Positions 34,102 through 43,580 of a DNA stretch of 64,000 nucleotides are shown piece by piece. The notes beneath the pieces were generated by a model. That model had not been told where the DNA came from. It saw only the letters and a program-made list of their open reading frames with translations, and searched no databases. A program made the position numbers and the translations under genes. Position 1 is the first letter of the stretch. Every line of letters begins with the position of its first letter. The DNA lies in NCBI GenBank assembly GCA_019136135.1, contig JAGVUR010000087.1, positions 1 to 64,000 on the forward strand, read 5' to 3'. The stretch is from Verrucomicrobiota bacterium (GTDB lineage: Bacteria; Verrucomicrobiota; Lentisphaeria; Oligosphaerales; Oligosphaeraceae).

Positions 34102-36192
34102 ATGAGCATTGAAACATGTAGGATTGAGTTGGGCGGCGGTCGTTTCATCGACATTGAGACCGGCAAGATGGCCTTGTTGGCGAACGGTTCTGTAACGGTT
34201 CGTCAAGGGGACACGATGGTATTGGTCGCGGTATGTTCTGCGGATCCCCGTCCCGGGATTGACTTTTTCCCGTTGCAAGTCGAATATCGCGAGCGTTTCG
34301 CGGCTGCCGGAAAGATTCCTGGCGGCTATTTGAAGCGTGAAGGTCGTCCGACTGAGAAGGAGGTTTTGACGGCTCGCATGACGGATCGTCCTATTCGTCC
34401 ATTGTTCCCTGAAGGCTTCATCAATGAAGTTCAGGTTGTTTCCACGCTGTTGAGCGCGGACGGCGAGAACGAGGCGGATGTCCTGTCGATCTTCGGCGCT
34501 TCCGTCGCCTTGATGGTTTCCGACATTCCTTTCCATGGTTGCGTTGGCGCGTGCCGCGTCGGTCGCATCAATGGTGAATTCATTGCGAATCCGACGATTA
34601 GCGAGACGGAAGCCAGTGACATCGACTTGGTCTACGCCGGTGTTCCTGGGAAGGCGATCATGATTGAAGGTAGCGGCTCGGAGATTTCCGAAGAGGATTT
34701 GCGTGACGCGATGGTCTTTGCCGACGGCATCGTTCGGAAGCAGTGCGAGGCGATTGAGGCTTTCGCCGCTCGCGTCAACAGGGAAAAACAGGCTTATACG
34801 CCTTACTTGCCGGATCCTGAATTCCTGGCTGCTGCGGAAGCCGTTATCGGCGGTCGCTTGACTGCTGCGGTCACGGGCGCTTCGAAGTTGGATCGTCAGG
34901 CGACTCAGGATGCGTTGAAGCAAGAGTTGAAGGATGCATTGACCGAGAAGTTTACGAAGGAAGACGGGACGGAACCGGATTTCGGTTTGGTTTGGGAAGT
35001 CTTGATGGAGAAGGCGATTCGCGGTTTGATTTTGAACGAGGGCGTTCGCCAGGACGGTCGCAAGCTTGACGAGATTCGTCCGATTTCCTGCGAAGTCGGT
35101 CTTTTGCCCCGTGTTCATGGTTCGGCCTTGTTCAAGCGTGGTGACACGCAGGCATTGGTCTCCACCACGTTGGGTTCGTCCGGCGATGCTCAGGACTACG
35201 ACGTTGTGACTGGCGGCGCCAATAAGAAGTCATTCATCTTGCACTACAACTTCCCGGCGTTTTCGACTGGCGAAGTCGGTCGCTATGGTTCTGCAGGTCG
35301 TCGCGAGATTGGTCATGGTGCTTTGGCCGAGCGTTCGGTTCTCGGTGCGATGCCCAAGGAGTTTCCCTACACGGTTCGCGTGACTTCTGAGATTTTGGGT
35401 TCGAACGGATCCTCTTCGATGGCTACTGTTTGCGGGTCTTCGTTGGCATTGATGGATGCAGGCGTACCGGTTTCCGACGCTGTCGTCGGCATTTCCGTTG
35501 GTTTGGTCACTGGTCCTGGCAAGCGTGTGTTCCTGACTGATATTTTGGGATCCGAGGATCATTACGGCGACATGGACTTCAAGGTTGCCGGCACCAGCAA
35601 GGGTATTACTGGTTTCCAGCTGGATCTGAAGATTGCTGGATTGGATCTGGACGGCATGTACGAAGCGTTGTTGATCAACAAAACCGCTCGTGAGAAGATC
35701 CGGGCGATTATGGCTGATTGCCTGCCCAAGGCCCGCCCCGAGCTGTCGCCTTACGCGCCTCAGATGCTTGTCATGAAGATCAATCCTGACAAGATTGGCG
35801 CGTTGATTGGTCCTGGCGGCAAGAACATCCGCAGCATCACGGATGAGACCGGTGCGAAGATCGACGTCGAGGACGACGGAACCGTCAAGATCTTCGCGGT
35901 TGACAAGGCGGCCTTGGAAGAGGCCAAGTATCGTGTCGAGGGATTGACTGGCGAAGTTGAGATTGGCAAGATTTACAGGGGCATTGTGAAGACGATCAAG
36001 GACTTCGGTTGCTTTGTCGAGTTCATGCCTGCGACCGAAGGAATGGTTCACATTTCCGAGCTTGCCGATTATCGTGTCAAGAACGTAGAAGAGATTTGCA
36101 AGGTCGGCGATCAGATTTCTGTCAAGGTACTTGACATTGACGATCGCGGTCGCATCCGCCTGTCTCGAAAGGCCGCCTTGGCGGAAATGTAA
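34102..36192 (+). CDS. pnp: Polyribonucleotide nucleotidyltransferase (PNPase)
   Basis: A 696-residue PNPase. Two RNase PH domains (about 1-215 and 300-540), a KH domain (about 550-610; GALIGPGGKNIRSI) and an S1 domain (about 618-690; YRGIVKTIKDFGCFVEF). Catalytic-domain marks include FFPLQVEYRERFAAAGKIPGG-type residues near 52-72 and the second-core DILGSEDHYGDMDFKVAG (about 485-502) with metal-binding Asp residues. It degrades RNA 3'-5' phosphorolytically. GAAGAGG lies upstream of ATG 34102. A normal, complete copy. Confidence 0.98.
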   Translation: MSIETCRIELGGGRFIDIETGKMALLANGSVTVRQGDTMVLVAVCSADPRPGIDFFPLQVEYRERFAAAGKIPGGYLKREGRPTEKEVLTARMTDRPIRPLFPEGFINEVQVVSTLLSADGENEADVLSIFGASVALMVSDIPFHGCVGACRVGRINGEFIANPTISETEASDIDLVYAGVPGKAIMIEGSGSEISEEDLRDAMVFADGIVRKQCEAIEAFAARVNREKQAYTPYLPDPEFLAAAEAVIGGRLTAAVTGASKLDRQATQDALKQELKDALTEKFTKEDGTEPDFGLVWEVLMEKAIRGLILNEGVRQDGRKLDEIRPISCEVGLLPRVHGSALFKRGDTQALVSTTLGSSGDAQDYDVVTGGANKKSFILHYNFPAFSTGEVGRYGSAGRREIGHGALAERSVLGAMPKEFPYTVRVTSEILGSNGSSSMATVCGSSLALMDAGVPVSDAVVGISVGLVTGPGKRVFLTDILGSEDHYGDMDFKVAGTSKGITGFQLDLKIAGLDLDGMYEALLINKTAREKIRAIMADCLPKARPELSPYAPQMLVMKINPDKIGALIGPGGKNIRSITDETGAKIDVEDDGTVKIFAVDKAALEEAKYRVEGLTGEVEIGKIYRGIVKTIKDFGCFVEFMPATEGMVHISELADYRVKNVEEICKVGDQISVKVLDIDDRGRIRLSRKAALAEM

Positions 36193-36301
36193 TTTGACGC
36201 AAGGTTGCGTTGAACTAATTATAGGTGTCCCACCATTAACACAAGGTCCAGCGGTAACGCAAGCCCGCTGGACATCAAAAAAGGACAAGAGGAACAGAAC
36301 A

Positions 36302-36565
36302 ATGGCTAAAGAAAAAGAATCCAAGGCAAAAGGTGCAGAAGAAGCAGCACCAAAGAAAGGCGGCAACAAGCAAGCCGGCTACGTCAAGTGCATCGTAAGC
36401 TGCGCTTGCGGAAATACGTTTGAAGTTTATTCAACGACTGACAAGACGGCGATCGGCATTTGCGCGAAGTGCCATCCGTACTTCACTGGTAAGCAGAAGC
36501 TAGTTGACACGGAAGGTCGTGTTGACGCTTTCAACCGCAAATACGCGAAGTTTGCCCATAAATAG
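36302..36565 (+). CDS. rpmE: 50S ribosomal protein L31, zinc-binding form
   Basis: An 87-residue L31 with a charged N-terminal extension (Lys/Glu/Ala, about 20 residues). Zinc ligands lie in CIVSCACGNTF (about 30-40) and CAKCHPYFTGKQ (about 54-65). This is the C+ type, expected to be expressed when zinc is sufficient. AGAGGAA precedes ATG 36302; the longer upstream open frame is ignored. Followed by a strong terminator. Confidence 0.95.
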   Translation: MAKEKESKAKGAEEAAPKKGGNKQAGYVKCIVSCACGNTFEVYSTTDKTAIGICAKCHPYFTGKQKLVDTEGRVDAFNRKYAKFAHK

Positions 36566-36588
36566 CATTCCATTAGGATTGATTGGAG

Positions 36589-36627
36589 AAAGGACTAAAG
36601 GGCTGCTTGAGCCTTTTAGTCCTTTTG
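36589..36627 (+). terminator. Rho-independent terminator after rpmE
   Basis: AAGGACTAAAGGGCT pairs with AGCCTTTTAGTCCTT around a short loop and continues into TTTTGTAT. It lies 25 bp after the rpmE stop and separates it from prfA. Confidence 0.9.
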
Positions 36628-36664
36628 TATCTTGATGGTATGTTATGAACAGGGGAGATTTCCA

Positions 36665-37750
36665 GTGGATTTAGAGAGCTATATCGTCAGTTCGAGTTCG
36701 CGGTTGCAGGAAGTCGAGCGTGCCATATCGGCATTTGATTTTGAGAAGGGGGACCAGAACAAATACCAGTCTTTGAACCGCGAGTACCAGAAATTGAAGA
36801 CCTTGGTTCAATCCTGGGCTGATTATCGGAAAGTCCAGGATGATTTGATTGGCAATCATGAATTGCTTGAAGAAGCCGACGACGATTTGAAGGAGTTGGT
36901 CAAGGCTGACATGGAGCAGCTTGAGCACGAAGAGCAACGCTTGGATGGTGAAATCAAGGCGTTGATTTTGCCGACACATCCAAACGAGGGCAAGGACGTA
37001 ATTGTTGAGATTCGTCCTGGTGCAGGCGGTGACGAAGCCGCGTTGTTTGTGGCTGATTTGTACAGGATGTACAGCAAGTACGCCGAGAATCAGGGGTGGA
37101 AGGTCGAGGTCATGGACTTGAGCGAAACGCCTTTGGGCGGAATCAAGTCGGTGTCCTTTACCGTGCGCGGTGACGGAGCTTGGTCACGGCTTCGCTTTGA
37201 GAGTGGAGTTCATCGTGTCCAGCGGATTCCTGCGACCGAGGCCCAGGGGCGGATTCATACGTCAACAGTCACAGTCGCGGTTTTGGCCGAGGCTCAGGAA
37301 GTTGACTTTGAGTTGAAACCCGAGGAATTGCGGATCGATGTTTTCCGTGCCTCCGGTCACGGTGGCCAATGCGTCAATACGACAGACTCGGCGGTACGTG
37401 TGACCCACTTGCCGACGGGTATGTTCGTGGCGTCCCAGCAGGAAAAGTCGCAGCATCGCAACAAGGAAATCGCGATGCGTATCTTGCGTTCTCGGCTGCT
37501 GCAAATCAAGCAGGAGGAGGAGGACAAGAAGAACGCGGAAGAGCGTCGATCCCAGGTCGGCACCGGCGATCGCAGCGAGCGGATACGGACGTACAACTAT
37601 CCTCAGAATCGCGTTTCGGATCATCGATTTGAGTTGACCTTGTACGATTTGACTAATATTCTTGAAGGGAACATGGATGAATTGATTGGTCAGATTCGTG
37701 CGATTGATGCCAATCGAAGGCTGTCCGAAGAATTGGGTATTGATATGTAA
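36665..37750 (+). CDS. prfA: Peptide chain release factor 1
   Basis: A 361-residue RF1. The anticodon-like PAT (in RIPATEAQGRIHTS) for UAA/UAG recognition and the catalytic GGQ in GHGGQCVNTTDSAVRVTH are intact. The start is GTG 36665: AGGGGAG lies seven bases upstream and the resulting length equals E. coli RF1; the frame is open farther up to an ATG at 36635, which has no ribosome site. Downstream neighbour is not prmC, the usual methylase partner. Confidence 0.97.
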   Translation: MDLESYIVSSSSRLQEVERAISAFDFEKGDQNKYQSLNREYQKLKTLVQSWADYRKVQDDLIGNHELLEEADDDLKELVKADMEQLEHEEQRLDGEIKALILPTHPNEGKDVIVEIRPGAGGDEAALFVADLYRMYSKYAENQGWKVEVMDLSETPLGGIKSVSFTVRGDGAWSRLRFESGVHRVQRIPATEAQGRIHTSTVTVAVLAEAQEVDFELKPEELRIDVFRASGHGGQCVNTTDSAVRVTHLPTGMFVASQQEKSQHRNKEIAMRILRSRLLQIKQEEEDKKNAEERRSQVGTGDRSERIRTYNYPQNRVSDHRFELTLYDLTNILEGNMDELIGQIRAIDANRRLSEELGIDM

Positions 37751-37773
37751 CCGGAGAAAACGGGAAAAGGAAG

Positions 37774-38577
37774 ATGAAGTCAATTATGTCAGGGATGTTG
37801 TGCATTGGAATGACGTTGGCTTGCGGTGGCATTCAAGCCGAATTGGTTCAATCGCAGTGGAAAGGCAAGAAAGTGGCGTTCCTGGGCGATTCGATCACGG
37901 ACAAGAACCACATCGGAACAACGAAAAACTACTGGAATTTCCTGCCTGAATTTTTGGGTATCGAGTCTTTGGTATATGGTATCAACGGCGAGCAGATGAG
38001 CGGGATTTTGGCTCAGGCGAAGCGATTGAAGGCGGAGCATCCCGATGATGTTGATGCGATCTTCGTATTTGCCGGGACCAACGATTTCAATGGTGGCATT
38101 CCGTTGGGTTCGTGGTGGACGCTGGGCAAGGAAGAGGTGAATTCCCATGGTAGAATCATGACGAAGGAGCGTCGCAAGCTGAACAAGGATATGGGTACGT
38201 TTTGCGGTCGCACCAATGCTGTCATGGAGTACCTCAAGCAGGAATTTCCGTTGCAGCAGATTGTGTTGATGACCCCGATCCATCGTGGATTTGCTACGTT
38301 TGGCGGCGACAACATCCAGCCGGAGGAGAGCTTTCCGAATGACATCGGGATCTACCTCGAATCCTATGTCGAGATGTTGCGTCAGGCTGCTGACATTTGG
38401 GCTGTCAACGTGATTGACTTGTATCGTGTCAGTGGCTTGCATCCATTGACGGCTTCCCATGGTGGTTTTTTCAACAATCGCGAGACGGATCTGTTGCATC
38501 CCAACGCGCAGGGTCACTACCGGATCGCCAAGGCGATGATGTACCAGATGCTTGCAATGCCCGCTGATTTCAAGTGA
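37774..38577 (+). CDS. Exported SGNH/GDSL-type hydrolase
   Basis: A 267-residue protein with an N-terminal signal peptide (about 1-23, ending QAE). Block I is AFLGDSITD (Ser nucleophile, about residue 38), block III is FAGTNDF (about 105-111) and block V is DLLHPNAQGH (about 242-251) with catalytic Asp and His. This is a complete SGNH set, typical of carbohydrate acetyl-esterases or lipases acting in the periplasm. AAGGAAG precedes the ATG, 23 bp after prfA. A xylan/glycan deacetylase role would fit the sugar-related genes, but is inference. Confidence 0.9.
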   Translation: MKSIMSGMLCIGMTLACGGIQAELVQSQWKGKKVAFLGDSITDKNHIGTTKNYWNFLPEFLGIESLVYGINGEQMSGILAQAKRLKAEHPDDVDAIFVFAGTNDFNGGIPLGSWWTLGKEEVNSHGRIMTKERRKLNKDMGTFCGRTNAVMEYLKQEFPLQQIVLMTPIHRGFATFGGDNIQPEESFPNDIGIYLESYVEMLRQAADIWAVNVIDLYRVSGLHPLTASHGGFFNNRETDLLHPNAQGHYRIAKAMMYQMLAMPADFK

Positions 38578-38667
38578 ATTTGTCTGCCCGTGCATGGTGG
38601 CTTATATTAATTAGATTACACAAATTTCCGAAAGACTTGCAACCGTTAAATCACATTGAGGCAAACT

Positions 38668-39540
38668 ATGTGGGATTACACTGAAAAAGTGATGGATCAT
38701 TTTTTGAATCCGAGAAACGTTGGCGTGATTGCCAATCCTGACGCTGTTGGCGAGGTAGGCAACATCGTCTGCGGCGATGCGATGAAGTTGTACCTGAAGG
38801 TCGATCCCAAGACGAAGACTATCCAGGATGCGAAGTTCCAGACATTTGGTTGCGCGTCCGCGATTGCCAGCGCTTCGGCATTGACGGAAATCTTGAAGGG
38901 CAAGACATTGGAAGAAGCTTCGAAGCTGACAAATCAGGACATTGCGAGTTTTCTGGGCGAGCTTCCCGAGGAGAAGATGCACTGTTCCGTCATGGGTTCG
39001 GAGGCGTTCCAGGCTGCGATGAAGAATTTGGCCAAGTCGCATCCTGATTGGAACGTACCTGTCATCGAGGTTGTTGAGGAAGGCGAGGACAGGATAGTCT
39101 GCCACTGCTTCGACGTCACCGAGGCTGAAATCCGCAATGTTATCAAAGCCAACCATCTGACAACTGTTGAACAGGTCACCTATTACACGAAGGCGGGAGG
39201 CGGCTGCGGTGGATGCTTAAAAGATATCCAGCTGATTCTCGATGATGTCCTGGGCAAGAAATCATCCGAAAGCAGCGGTGCAGACGGAGCTACGGTTCCT
39301 TTGACCAACCTCCAGAAAATCGCGTTGATCCAGGATGTATTCGATTCCATTATCCGAGATGGCTTGAAGGCGGATGGCGGCGATGCCGAACTCGTCGATA
39401 TCGCAGGCGATACCGTGATGGTGAGATTGACGGGAAAATGCGCGGGATGCGCATCGGCGCTCCAAACCCTGAAGCATTGGGTGGAAGCCAAATTGAGGGA
39501 AAAAGTCTCTGCCGCGATCAACGTGGTCGAAGTCAAGTAA
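38668..39540 (+). CDS. nifU: NifU-type Fe-S cluster scaffold, three-domain
   Basis: A 290-residue full-length NifU. The IscU-like domain has three cluster cysteines (C35, C62, C106). The central Bfd-like [2Fe-2S] domain has CHC (145, 147) and GCGGC (180, 183). The C-terminal Nfu domain has the CAGC motif near residue 260. The gene forms a pair with nifS 16 bp downstream. No nitrogenase gene is seen, so this NIF-type system probably serves general Fe-S assembly, as in other anaerobes such as Helicobacter and epsilonproteobacteria. Start ATG 38668 follows TTGAGG; the TTG at 38656 is less likely. Confidence 0.95.
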   Translation: MWDYTEKVMDHFLNPRNVGVIANPDAVGEVGNIVCGDAMKLYLKVDPKTKTIQDAKFQTFGCASAIASASALTEILKGKTLEEASKLTNQDIASFLGELPEEKMHCSVMGSEAFQAAMKNLAKSHPDWNVPVIEVVEEGEDRIVCHCFDVTEAEIRNVIKANHLTTVEQVTYYTKAGGGCGGCLKDIQLILDDVLGKKSSESSGADGATVPLTNLQKIALIQDVFDSIIRDGLKADGGDAELVDIAGDTVMVRLTGKCAGCASALQTLKHWVEAKLREKVSAAINVVEVK

Positions 39541-39556
39541 GGGGGAAGGTCAAGCC

Positions 39557-40711
39557 ATGCTAGTTTATGTTGACAACAATGCGACGACCTGTGTCGCACG
39601 CGAAGTATTCGAGGCGATGGTTCCGTTTTTGACTGATCAGTACGGGAATCCGTCCAGTGCCCATCCATTCGGGAAATCTGCCTCGAAGATCATTGTTTCA
39701 TCCAGGGAAAACCTGGCGGAACTCCTGGGTTGTGACGCGGATGAACTGATCTTTACCAGCTGTGGCACGGAAAGCGATAGCACCGCAATCCTAAGCGCTT
39801 TGGCAACACAGCAGAATCGGCGCAAGATCGTCACTACTGCCGTGGAACACCACGCAGTCCTGAAAGTGTGCAAACGGCTCCAGCAACAGGGCTATAAAGT
39901 GGAATACCTGCCGGTTGACAAGCACGGAAGACTGAATCTCGCCGATGTGGACAATGCGATCGACGATGAGACGGCGCTGGTCTCGGTGATGTGGGCGAAC
40001 AATGAAATCGGAAATATTTACCCCGTCGAGAGGATAGCTGAAATCGCCCATGCCCGCGGAGCGTTGTTCCATACGGATGCAGTCCAGGCAGTGGGGAAGG
40101 TGAAGATTAACCTGTCGTCGACGGCGATTGACTTTTTGTCCTTGAGCGGACACAAGTTGCATGCTCCGAAGGGTGTTGGCGCGCTGTACGTTCGTCGTTT
40201 CACTCCCTACTGGTCATTTTTGACTGGTGGTCATCAGGAGCGCGGTCAGCGTGCCGGGACGGAGAATGTCGCAAGCATCGCCGGTCTTGGCATGGCGGCT
40301 CTTTTGGCTCAGGAGAATATGGAGGTTGAGCAGACTTACGTCAAGGGGTTGCGTGACCGCATGGAAGCCGGTTTGCTGGCGACTTGTCCCGACCCTGCGG
40401 TCAATGGCGATATCGAGCATCGCTTGCCCAACACGTCGAGCATTTGCTTCAAATACATTGAAGGCGAGGCGATATTGCTTCGTTTGTATCAGGCTGGTGG
40501 GATTTGCGCGTCTTCGGGTTCTGCTTGCACGTCTGGTTCGCTGGAGCCTTCCCATGTATTGCGTGCGATGGGTCTTGACTATCGCATGTTGCATGGGTCT
40601 ATCCGCTTCAGTTTCAGTCGCTACAACACGGAGCAGGACGTTGATGTGATTTTGGAAAAGACGCCGCCGATCATCAAGGCATTGCGTGAAATGTCGCCTT
40701 TTGGCCATTGA
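39557..40711 (+). CDS. nifS: Cysteine desulfurase (NifS/IscS family)
   Basis: A 384-residue PLP enzyme of group I. Features are VDNNATT near the N-terminus, EHHAVL (His over PLP, about 96-101), the PLP-lysine in SLSGHKLHAPKG (about K198) and the flexible-loop catalytic cysteine in SGSACTSGSLEPSHVL. It supplies sulfur to the adjacent NifU scaffold. It overlaps or abuts nothing else; prmA follows after 22 bp. Confidence 0.95.
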   Translation: MLVYVDNNATTCVAREVFEAMVPFLTDQYGNPSSAHPFGKSASKIIVSSRENLAELLGCDADELIFTSCGTESDSTAILSALATQQNRRKIVTTAVEHHAVLKVCKRLQQQGYKVEYLPVDKHGRLNLADVDNAIDDETALVSVMWANNEIGNIYPVERIAEIAHARGALFHTDAVQAVGKVKINLSSTAIDFLSLSGHKLHAPKGVGALYVRRFTPYWSFLTGGHQERGQRAGTENVASIAGLGMAALLAQENMEVEQTYVKGLRDRMEAGLLATCPDPAVNGDIEHRLPNTSSICFKYIEGEAILLRLYQAGGICASSGSACTSGSLEPSHVLRAMGLDYRMLHGSIRFSFSRYNTEQDVDVILEKTPPIIKALREMSPFGH

Positions 40712-40733
40712 TCGAAGAGTAGGTGATCAAGGA

Positions 40734-41603
40734 ATGTCATCGACGATTTACTTAGTTGAATTGGAGAGCAATCTTGACGACGTGCCATTGGTTGAAGAGG
40801 CACTGTCGGCATTGGGCTTCGATCCGTCTTCCTATTCCAACAAGGAGACTGGCAGGGGTACGACGTATGTTTTGGGGACTGACGAGCAGGACTCGAAGCG
40901 AATCTGCGCTGAAATCCAGTCAGGTCTTGTGGATTGGGAGGAGTTTTTTTCGGATTCCGTCATTTGTCGATCCATTGAAATGGCGGAGGAGGATTGGTCT
41001 CAAAGCTGGAAGCGTCACTTCCACGTATTCAAGGCATCCGAGCGCCTGGTTGTCAAGCCAAGTTGGGAGACTTACGACGCCGAGGATGGCGAACTGGTTC
41101 TGGCGCTGGATCCTGGAATGTGCTTTGGTACGGGCTATCACGGAACGACGATGGCTTGCCTACAATTTATGGATGAATTGGCGATGGAACACGGTACCTG
41201 CTCATTCCTTGATGCAGGATGCGGTTCCGGAATCCTTTCCATCGGCGCACGATTGCTGGGCTACGATCCTTGCGATGCTTTCGATAACGATCCTCAATGC
41301 ATTACGACCTCTCGAGAAAACATGGAGATTGCAGGGGTCGATGGCGTGAATCTGTCCGTTGCGGATTTGGCATCGTATGAGGGCAAGCCTCGCAAGCTCG
41401 TGGTAGCGAATATCCTTGCCGTCGTCTTGGATGCCTACGCCGAAGCGGTCGTGACCTATGTCGAGCGTCCCGGGCACCTGATTTTGTCGGGAATCTTGAC
41501 GGAGCAATACGAGGGGATTTTGTCTCGATACACGGCATTGGGATGCCGTGAAATCGGTCGCAAGACCATCAAGGAATGGACGAGCGGGTGCTTCAAGCTT
41601 TGA
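40734..41603 (+). CDS. prmA: Ribosomal protein L11 methyltransferase
   Basis: A 289-residue protein close to E. coli PrmA in length. The N-terminal substrate-recognition domain (about 1-60) precedes the Rossmann methyltransferase: LDPGMCFGTGYHGTT (about 123-137), SAM motif LDAGCGSGILSIGA (about 156-169) and VVANILAVVL. The usual GTGTHPTT is here GTGYHGTT. ATG 40734 follows AAGGA closely. A bidirectional terminator lies downstream. Confidence 0.92.
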   Translation: MSSTIYLVELESNLDDVPLVEEALSALGFDPSSYSNKETGRGTTYVLGTDEQDSKRICAEIQSGLVDWEEFFSDSVICRSIEMAEEDWSQSWKRHFHVFKASERLVVKPSWETYDAEDGELVLALDPGMCFGTGYHGTTMACLQFMDELAMEHGTCSFLDAGCGSGILSIGARLLGYDPCDAFDNDPQCITTSRENMEIAGVDGVNLSVADLASYEGKPRKLVVANILAVVLDAYAEAVVTYVERPGHLILSGILTEQYEGILSRYTALGCREIGRKTIKEWTSGCFKL

Positions 41604-41623
41604 AGATGCCACAAGATCAAGTC

Positions 41624-41670
41624 AAAAAAAATCTCCGCATCTCTTAACTCAGGGACGCGGAGATTTTTTT
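41624..41670. terminator. Bidirectional terminator between prmA and the pseudopilin
   Basis: AAAAAAAATCTCCGC and GCGGAGATTTTTTT form a stem with A and T runs on both flanks, so it can end transcription from both converging genes. Confidence 0.92.
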
Positions 41671-41691
41671 GAGTGTTTGCTAGGGCAAGGA

Positions 41692-42441
41692 TTAGTTTGC
41701 CATCATGTAGTTGTAGGCTTCTTGCATCATCTCTCTGAGGACTTGAGGAGTTGAGTCTGATGCCTTTGTGCACCACATGTTTATGCTGCCATATGTATTT
41801 TGCGGTCTCATTGGCTGGACGTGTCCGTCGCAGAATGCGAAGTTGGTGGAGCCTCCATGATTGATCATCGACCAGTGGAGGTTGTTTGGCGCCGCGCCGC
41901 CACATGATGCCCAGAAGTAGGGGTCTTGTCGACGGCTTGTTTCTCCGAATAGGATTAGCGAAGAAGCTGCTTTGATGTCTGGGAGTGCGCACATCGTACC
42001 ATTGTGGGTAATTGGGAATTTAGCTCCTGCTGCGGTTGTCATGTTTGCGACAGTTCCGCCGCCTGTATGTGCGGTATAGGATTGCGGGAATCTGTATTCT
42101 TTGGTCGTGTCTTCATATTGAACCACAAGTCCGGAGGTATTGCTTGGGCACTTGAACAATTTCTTGTCGCCGACATAGCTATGGATTGCCTGGTGCCATG
42201 TGCCTGGGTAGGCTGCTCCATCTCTTGGCCAGTTATTGATTGATCTCGGGAAGACATCGTCGCTGTCACCTAGGTACATGTTCAGTCCCAGGTTGATTTG
42301 TTTCATGTTTGAGACGCAAGAAATCGCTCGCGCTTTTTCCCGTGCCTTGGCCAATGCAGGTAAGAGCATCGCCGCCAGAATGGCGATAATGGCAATGACG
42401 ACCAACAATTCGATCAACGTGAACCTTAATGCGTGCTTCAT
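41692..42441 (-). CDS. Type II secretion/pilin-like pseudopilin with H-X9-DG motif
   Basis: A 249-residue prepilin-like protein. N-terminal [18 protein letters not shown], with the membrane helix to about residue 35, followed by [14 protein letters not shown]. The residue before Phe is Arg, not the usual Gly. Near residue 215 is [12 protein letters not shown], the H-X9-DG motif that defines a large prepilin-processing-associated family in Planctomycetes, Verrucomicrobia and Lentisphaerae. AAGGAG precedes ATG 42441. No other secretion gene adjoins, as is common for these scattered pseudopilins, probably involved in polysaccharide handling at the cell surface. Confidence 0.93.
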   Translation of the reverse strand: MKHALRFTLIELLVVIAIIAILAAMLLPALAKAREKARAISCVSNMKQINLGLNMYLGDSDDVFPRSINNWPRDGAAYPGTWHQAIHSYVGDKKLFKCPSNTSGLVVQYEDTTKEYRFPQSYTAHTGGGTVANMTTAAGAKFPITHNGTMCALPDIKAASSLILFGETSRRQDPYFWASCGGAAPNNLHWSMINHGGSTNFAFCDGHVQPMRPQNTYGSINMWCTKASDSTPQVLREMMQEAYNYMMAN

Positions 42442-42611
42442 TGTTTTTCTCCTTAATTGAACTTGCATTCATGGACCAAAAAATTTGTTAATCCACTATA
42501 TATAGGATAATAAATTTCGAGAAAAAAACAAGAGAGGAAAAAAGTTTTTTTAGAAAAAATGAAAGTTTCCCCATATTTTGTTTAATTTCATCAATTTTCG
42601 TTGCTGTAGAA

Positions 42612-43490
42612 TTATGCGATTTCAATGAGTTCTTCGAAAGTCCGGCAAATTTTGGCGATTGGCGCTCCGACCATCACGGGTATGACCTCTGATTGGATTG
42701 ATCTAAGCCTAGGCGCTTTGGCAAGGAGTGACATGATATGCCTCCAGTCAATATTTCCATCTCCTGGTGTAAGATGGCTATCGTATTGGCCATTGTTGTC
42801 ATGGAGGTGGCAATTGACGACATGTGGAAGGAGTTTTTCGAGGATTTTGTCGTCGTACGGGATTGGTCCGACGTTTTGCCACGCTTGGATAGGATGGCTG
42901 TCCTGGAAGCCCCTGTCCTTTGCCATTAGGTTGGCGTGTCCCGAGTCGTAGCATATTCCGAGGGATTCTGAATTGAAGTAGTTGATGATATCAAGGAGTT
43001 TTTCTGGAGTATTTGTCGGAAACCAGATATTTTCAATGCAGATGACCAAATTAAGATCATGGGCGATTGGGAGGAGTTCTTCGAGCGATTGAATGATCGC
43101 TTCGTCGAGGTCCTGCAGCGAGTATTGTTCAAATTTCTTTGATGTGTTACCGGTATGGATGCATATTGTATCGACCCCGAAGTCGGCTACGACTCTCATG
43201 GCGACCTTGAGTCTATCGAGCATAAGTGGTCTGAGTTTCGGGTCTGGCACATCCAGGTCTTCAGTTACTCCGAATGGCGCGTGCGAGTCGACGAATGTGA
43301 GTCCTGCATCGCTGATATTTTTTTCGAGAACTGGTGCGAATCTAGGATTTTGAATGACTTGGCTGATCAGCGTATCTGTCAGGACGAGTGCTTCGGCTCC
43401 GTTTTCGGCGAATTCCTTCATCACGTAAGGTCTCGTCGTGTTATTGGTGTGGTCGAAGTCGAAAAGGAACGTCAGTGGTTTATCAATCAT
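42612..43490 (-). CDS. Sugar phosphate isomerase/epimerase (xylose-isomerase-like TIM barrel)
   Basis: A 292-residue AP-endonuclease-2/xylose-isomerase-like TIM barrel. Metal-ligand type residues appear in CIENIWF (Glu, about 146-152), CYDSGHANL (Asp/His, about 184-192), NCHLHDNNGQYDSHLTPGDGNIDW (His/Asp, about 236-259) and a C-terminal QSEV Glu. Such proteins isomerise or epimerise ketoses or inositol derivatives. It is separated by a terminator from the four-gene block upstream, so is transcribed on its own or by read-through. Confidence 0.85.
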   Translation of the reverse strand: MIDKPLTFLFDFDHTNNTTRPYVMKEFAENGAEALVLTDTLISQVIQNPRFAPVLEKNISDAGLTFVDSHAPFGVTEDLDVPDPKLRPLMLDRLKVAMRVVADFGVDTICIHTGNTSKKFEQYSLQDLDEAIIQSLEELLPIAHDLNLVICIENIWFPTNTPEKLLDIINYFNSESLGICYDSGHANLMAKDRGFQDSHPIQAWQNVGPIPYDDKILEKLLPHVVNCHLHDNNGQYDSHLTPGDGNIDWRHIMSLLAKAPRLRSIQSEVIPVMVGAPIAKICRTFEELIEIA

Positions 43491-43514
43491 GGCGGTAATT
43501 ATTTCCTTTTGTGC

Positions 43515-43556
43515 TTAAAAACTCCCGCAACCAATTTGGCATTGGCTGCGGGAGGG
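43515..43556 (-). terminator. Terminator after the second sugar isomerase gene
   Basis: CTCCCGCAACCAAT (43522-43535) pairs with ATTGGCTGCGGGAG (43541-43554). On the minus strand the stem is followed by TTTTTAAGC. It ends the fmdB-esterase-mutarotase-isomerase unit. Confidence 0.92.
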
Positions 43557-43580
43557 TAGAGTGTGAATCGACCAACCTTA

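Noticed and set aside
33893-34105. 70-codon reading frame between rpsO and pnp
   Set aside because: It covers the intercistronic hairpin and overlaps the pnp start; this spacer is normally non-coding regulatory RNA.
38656-40711. Nitrogen-fixation locus
   Set aside because: Only nifU and nifS are present; these serve general Fe-S assembly in many anaerobes.
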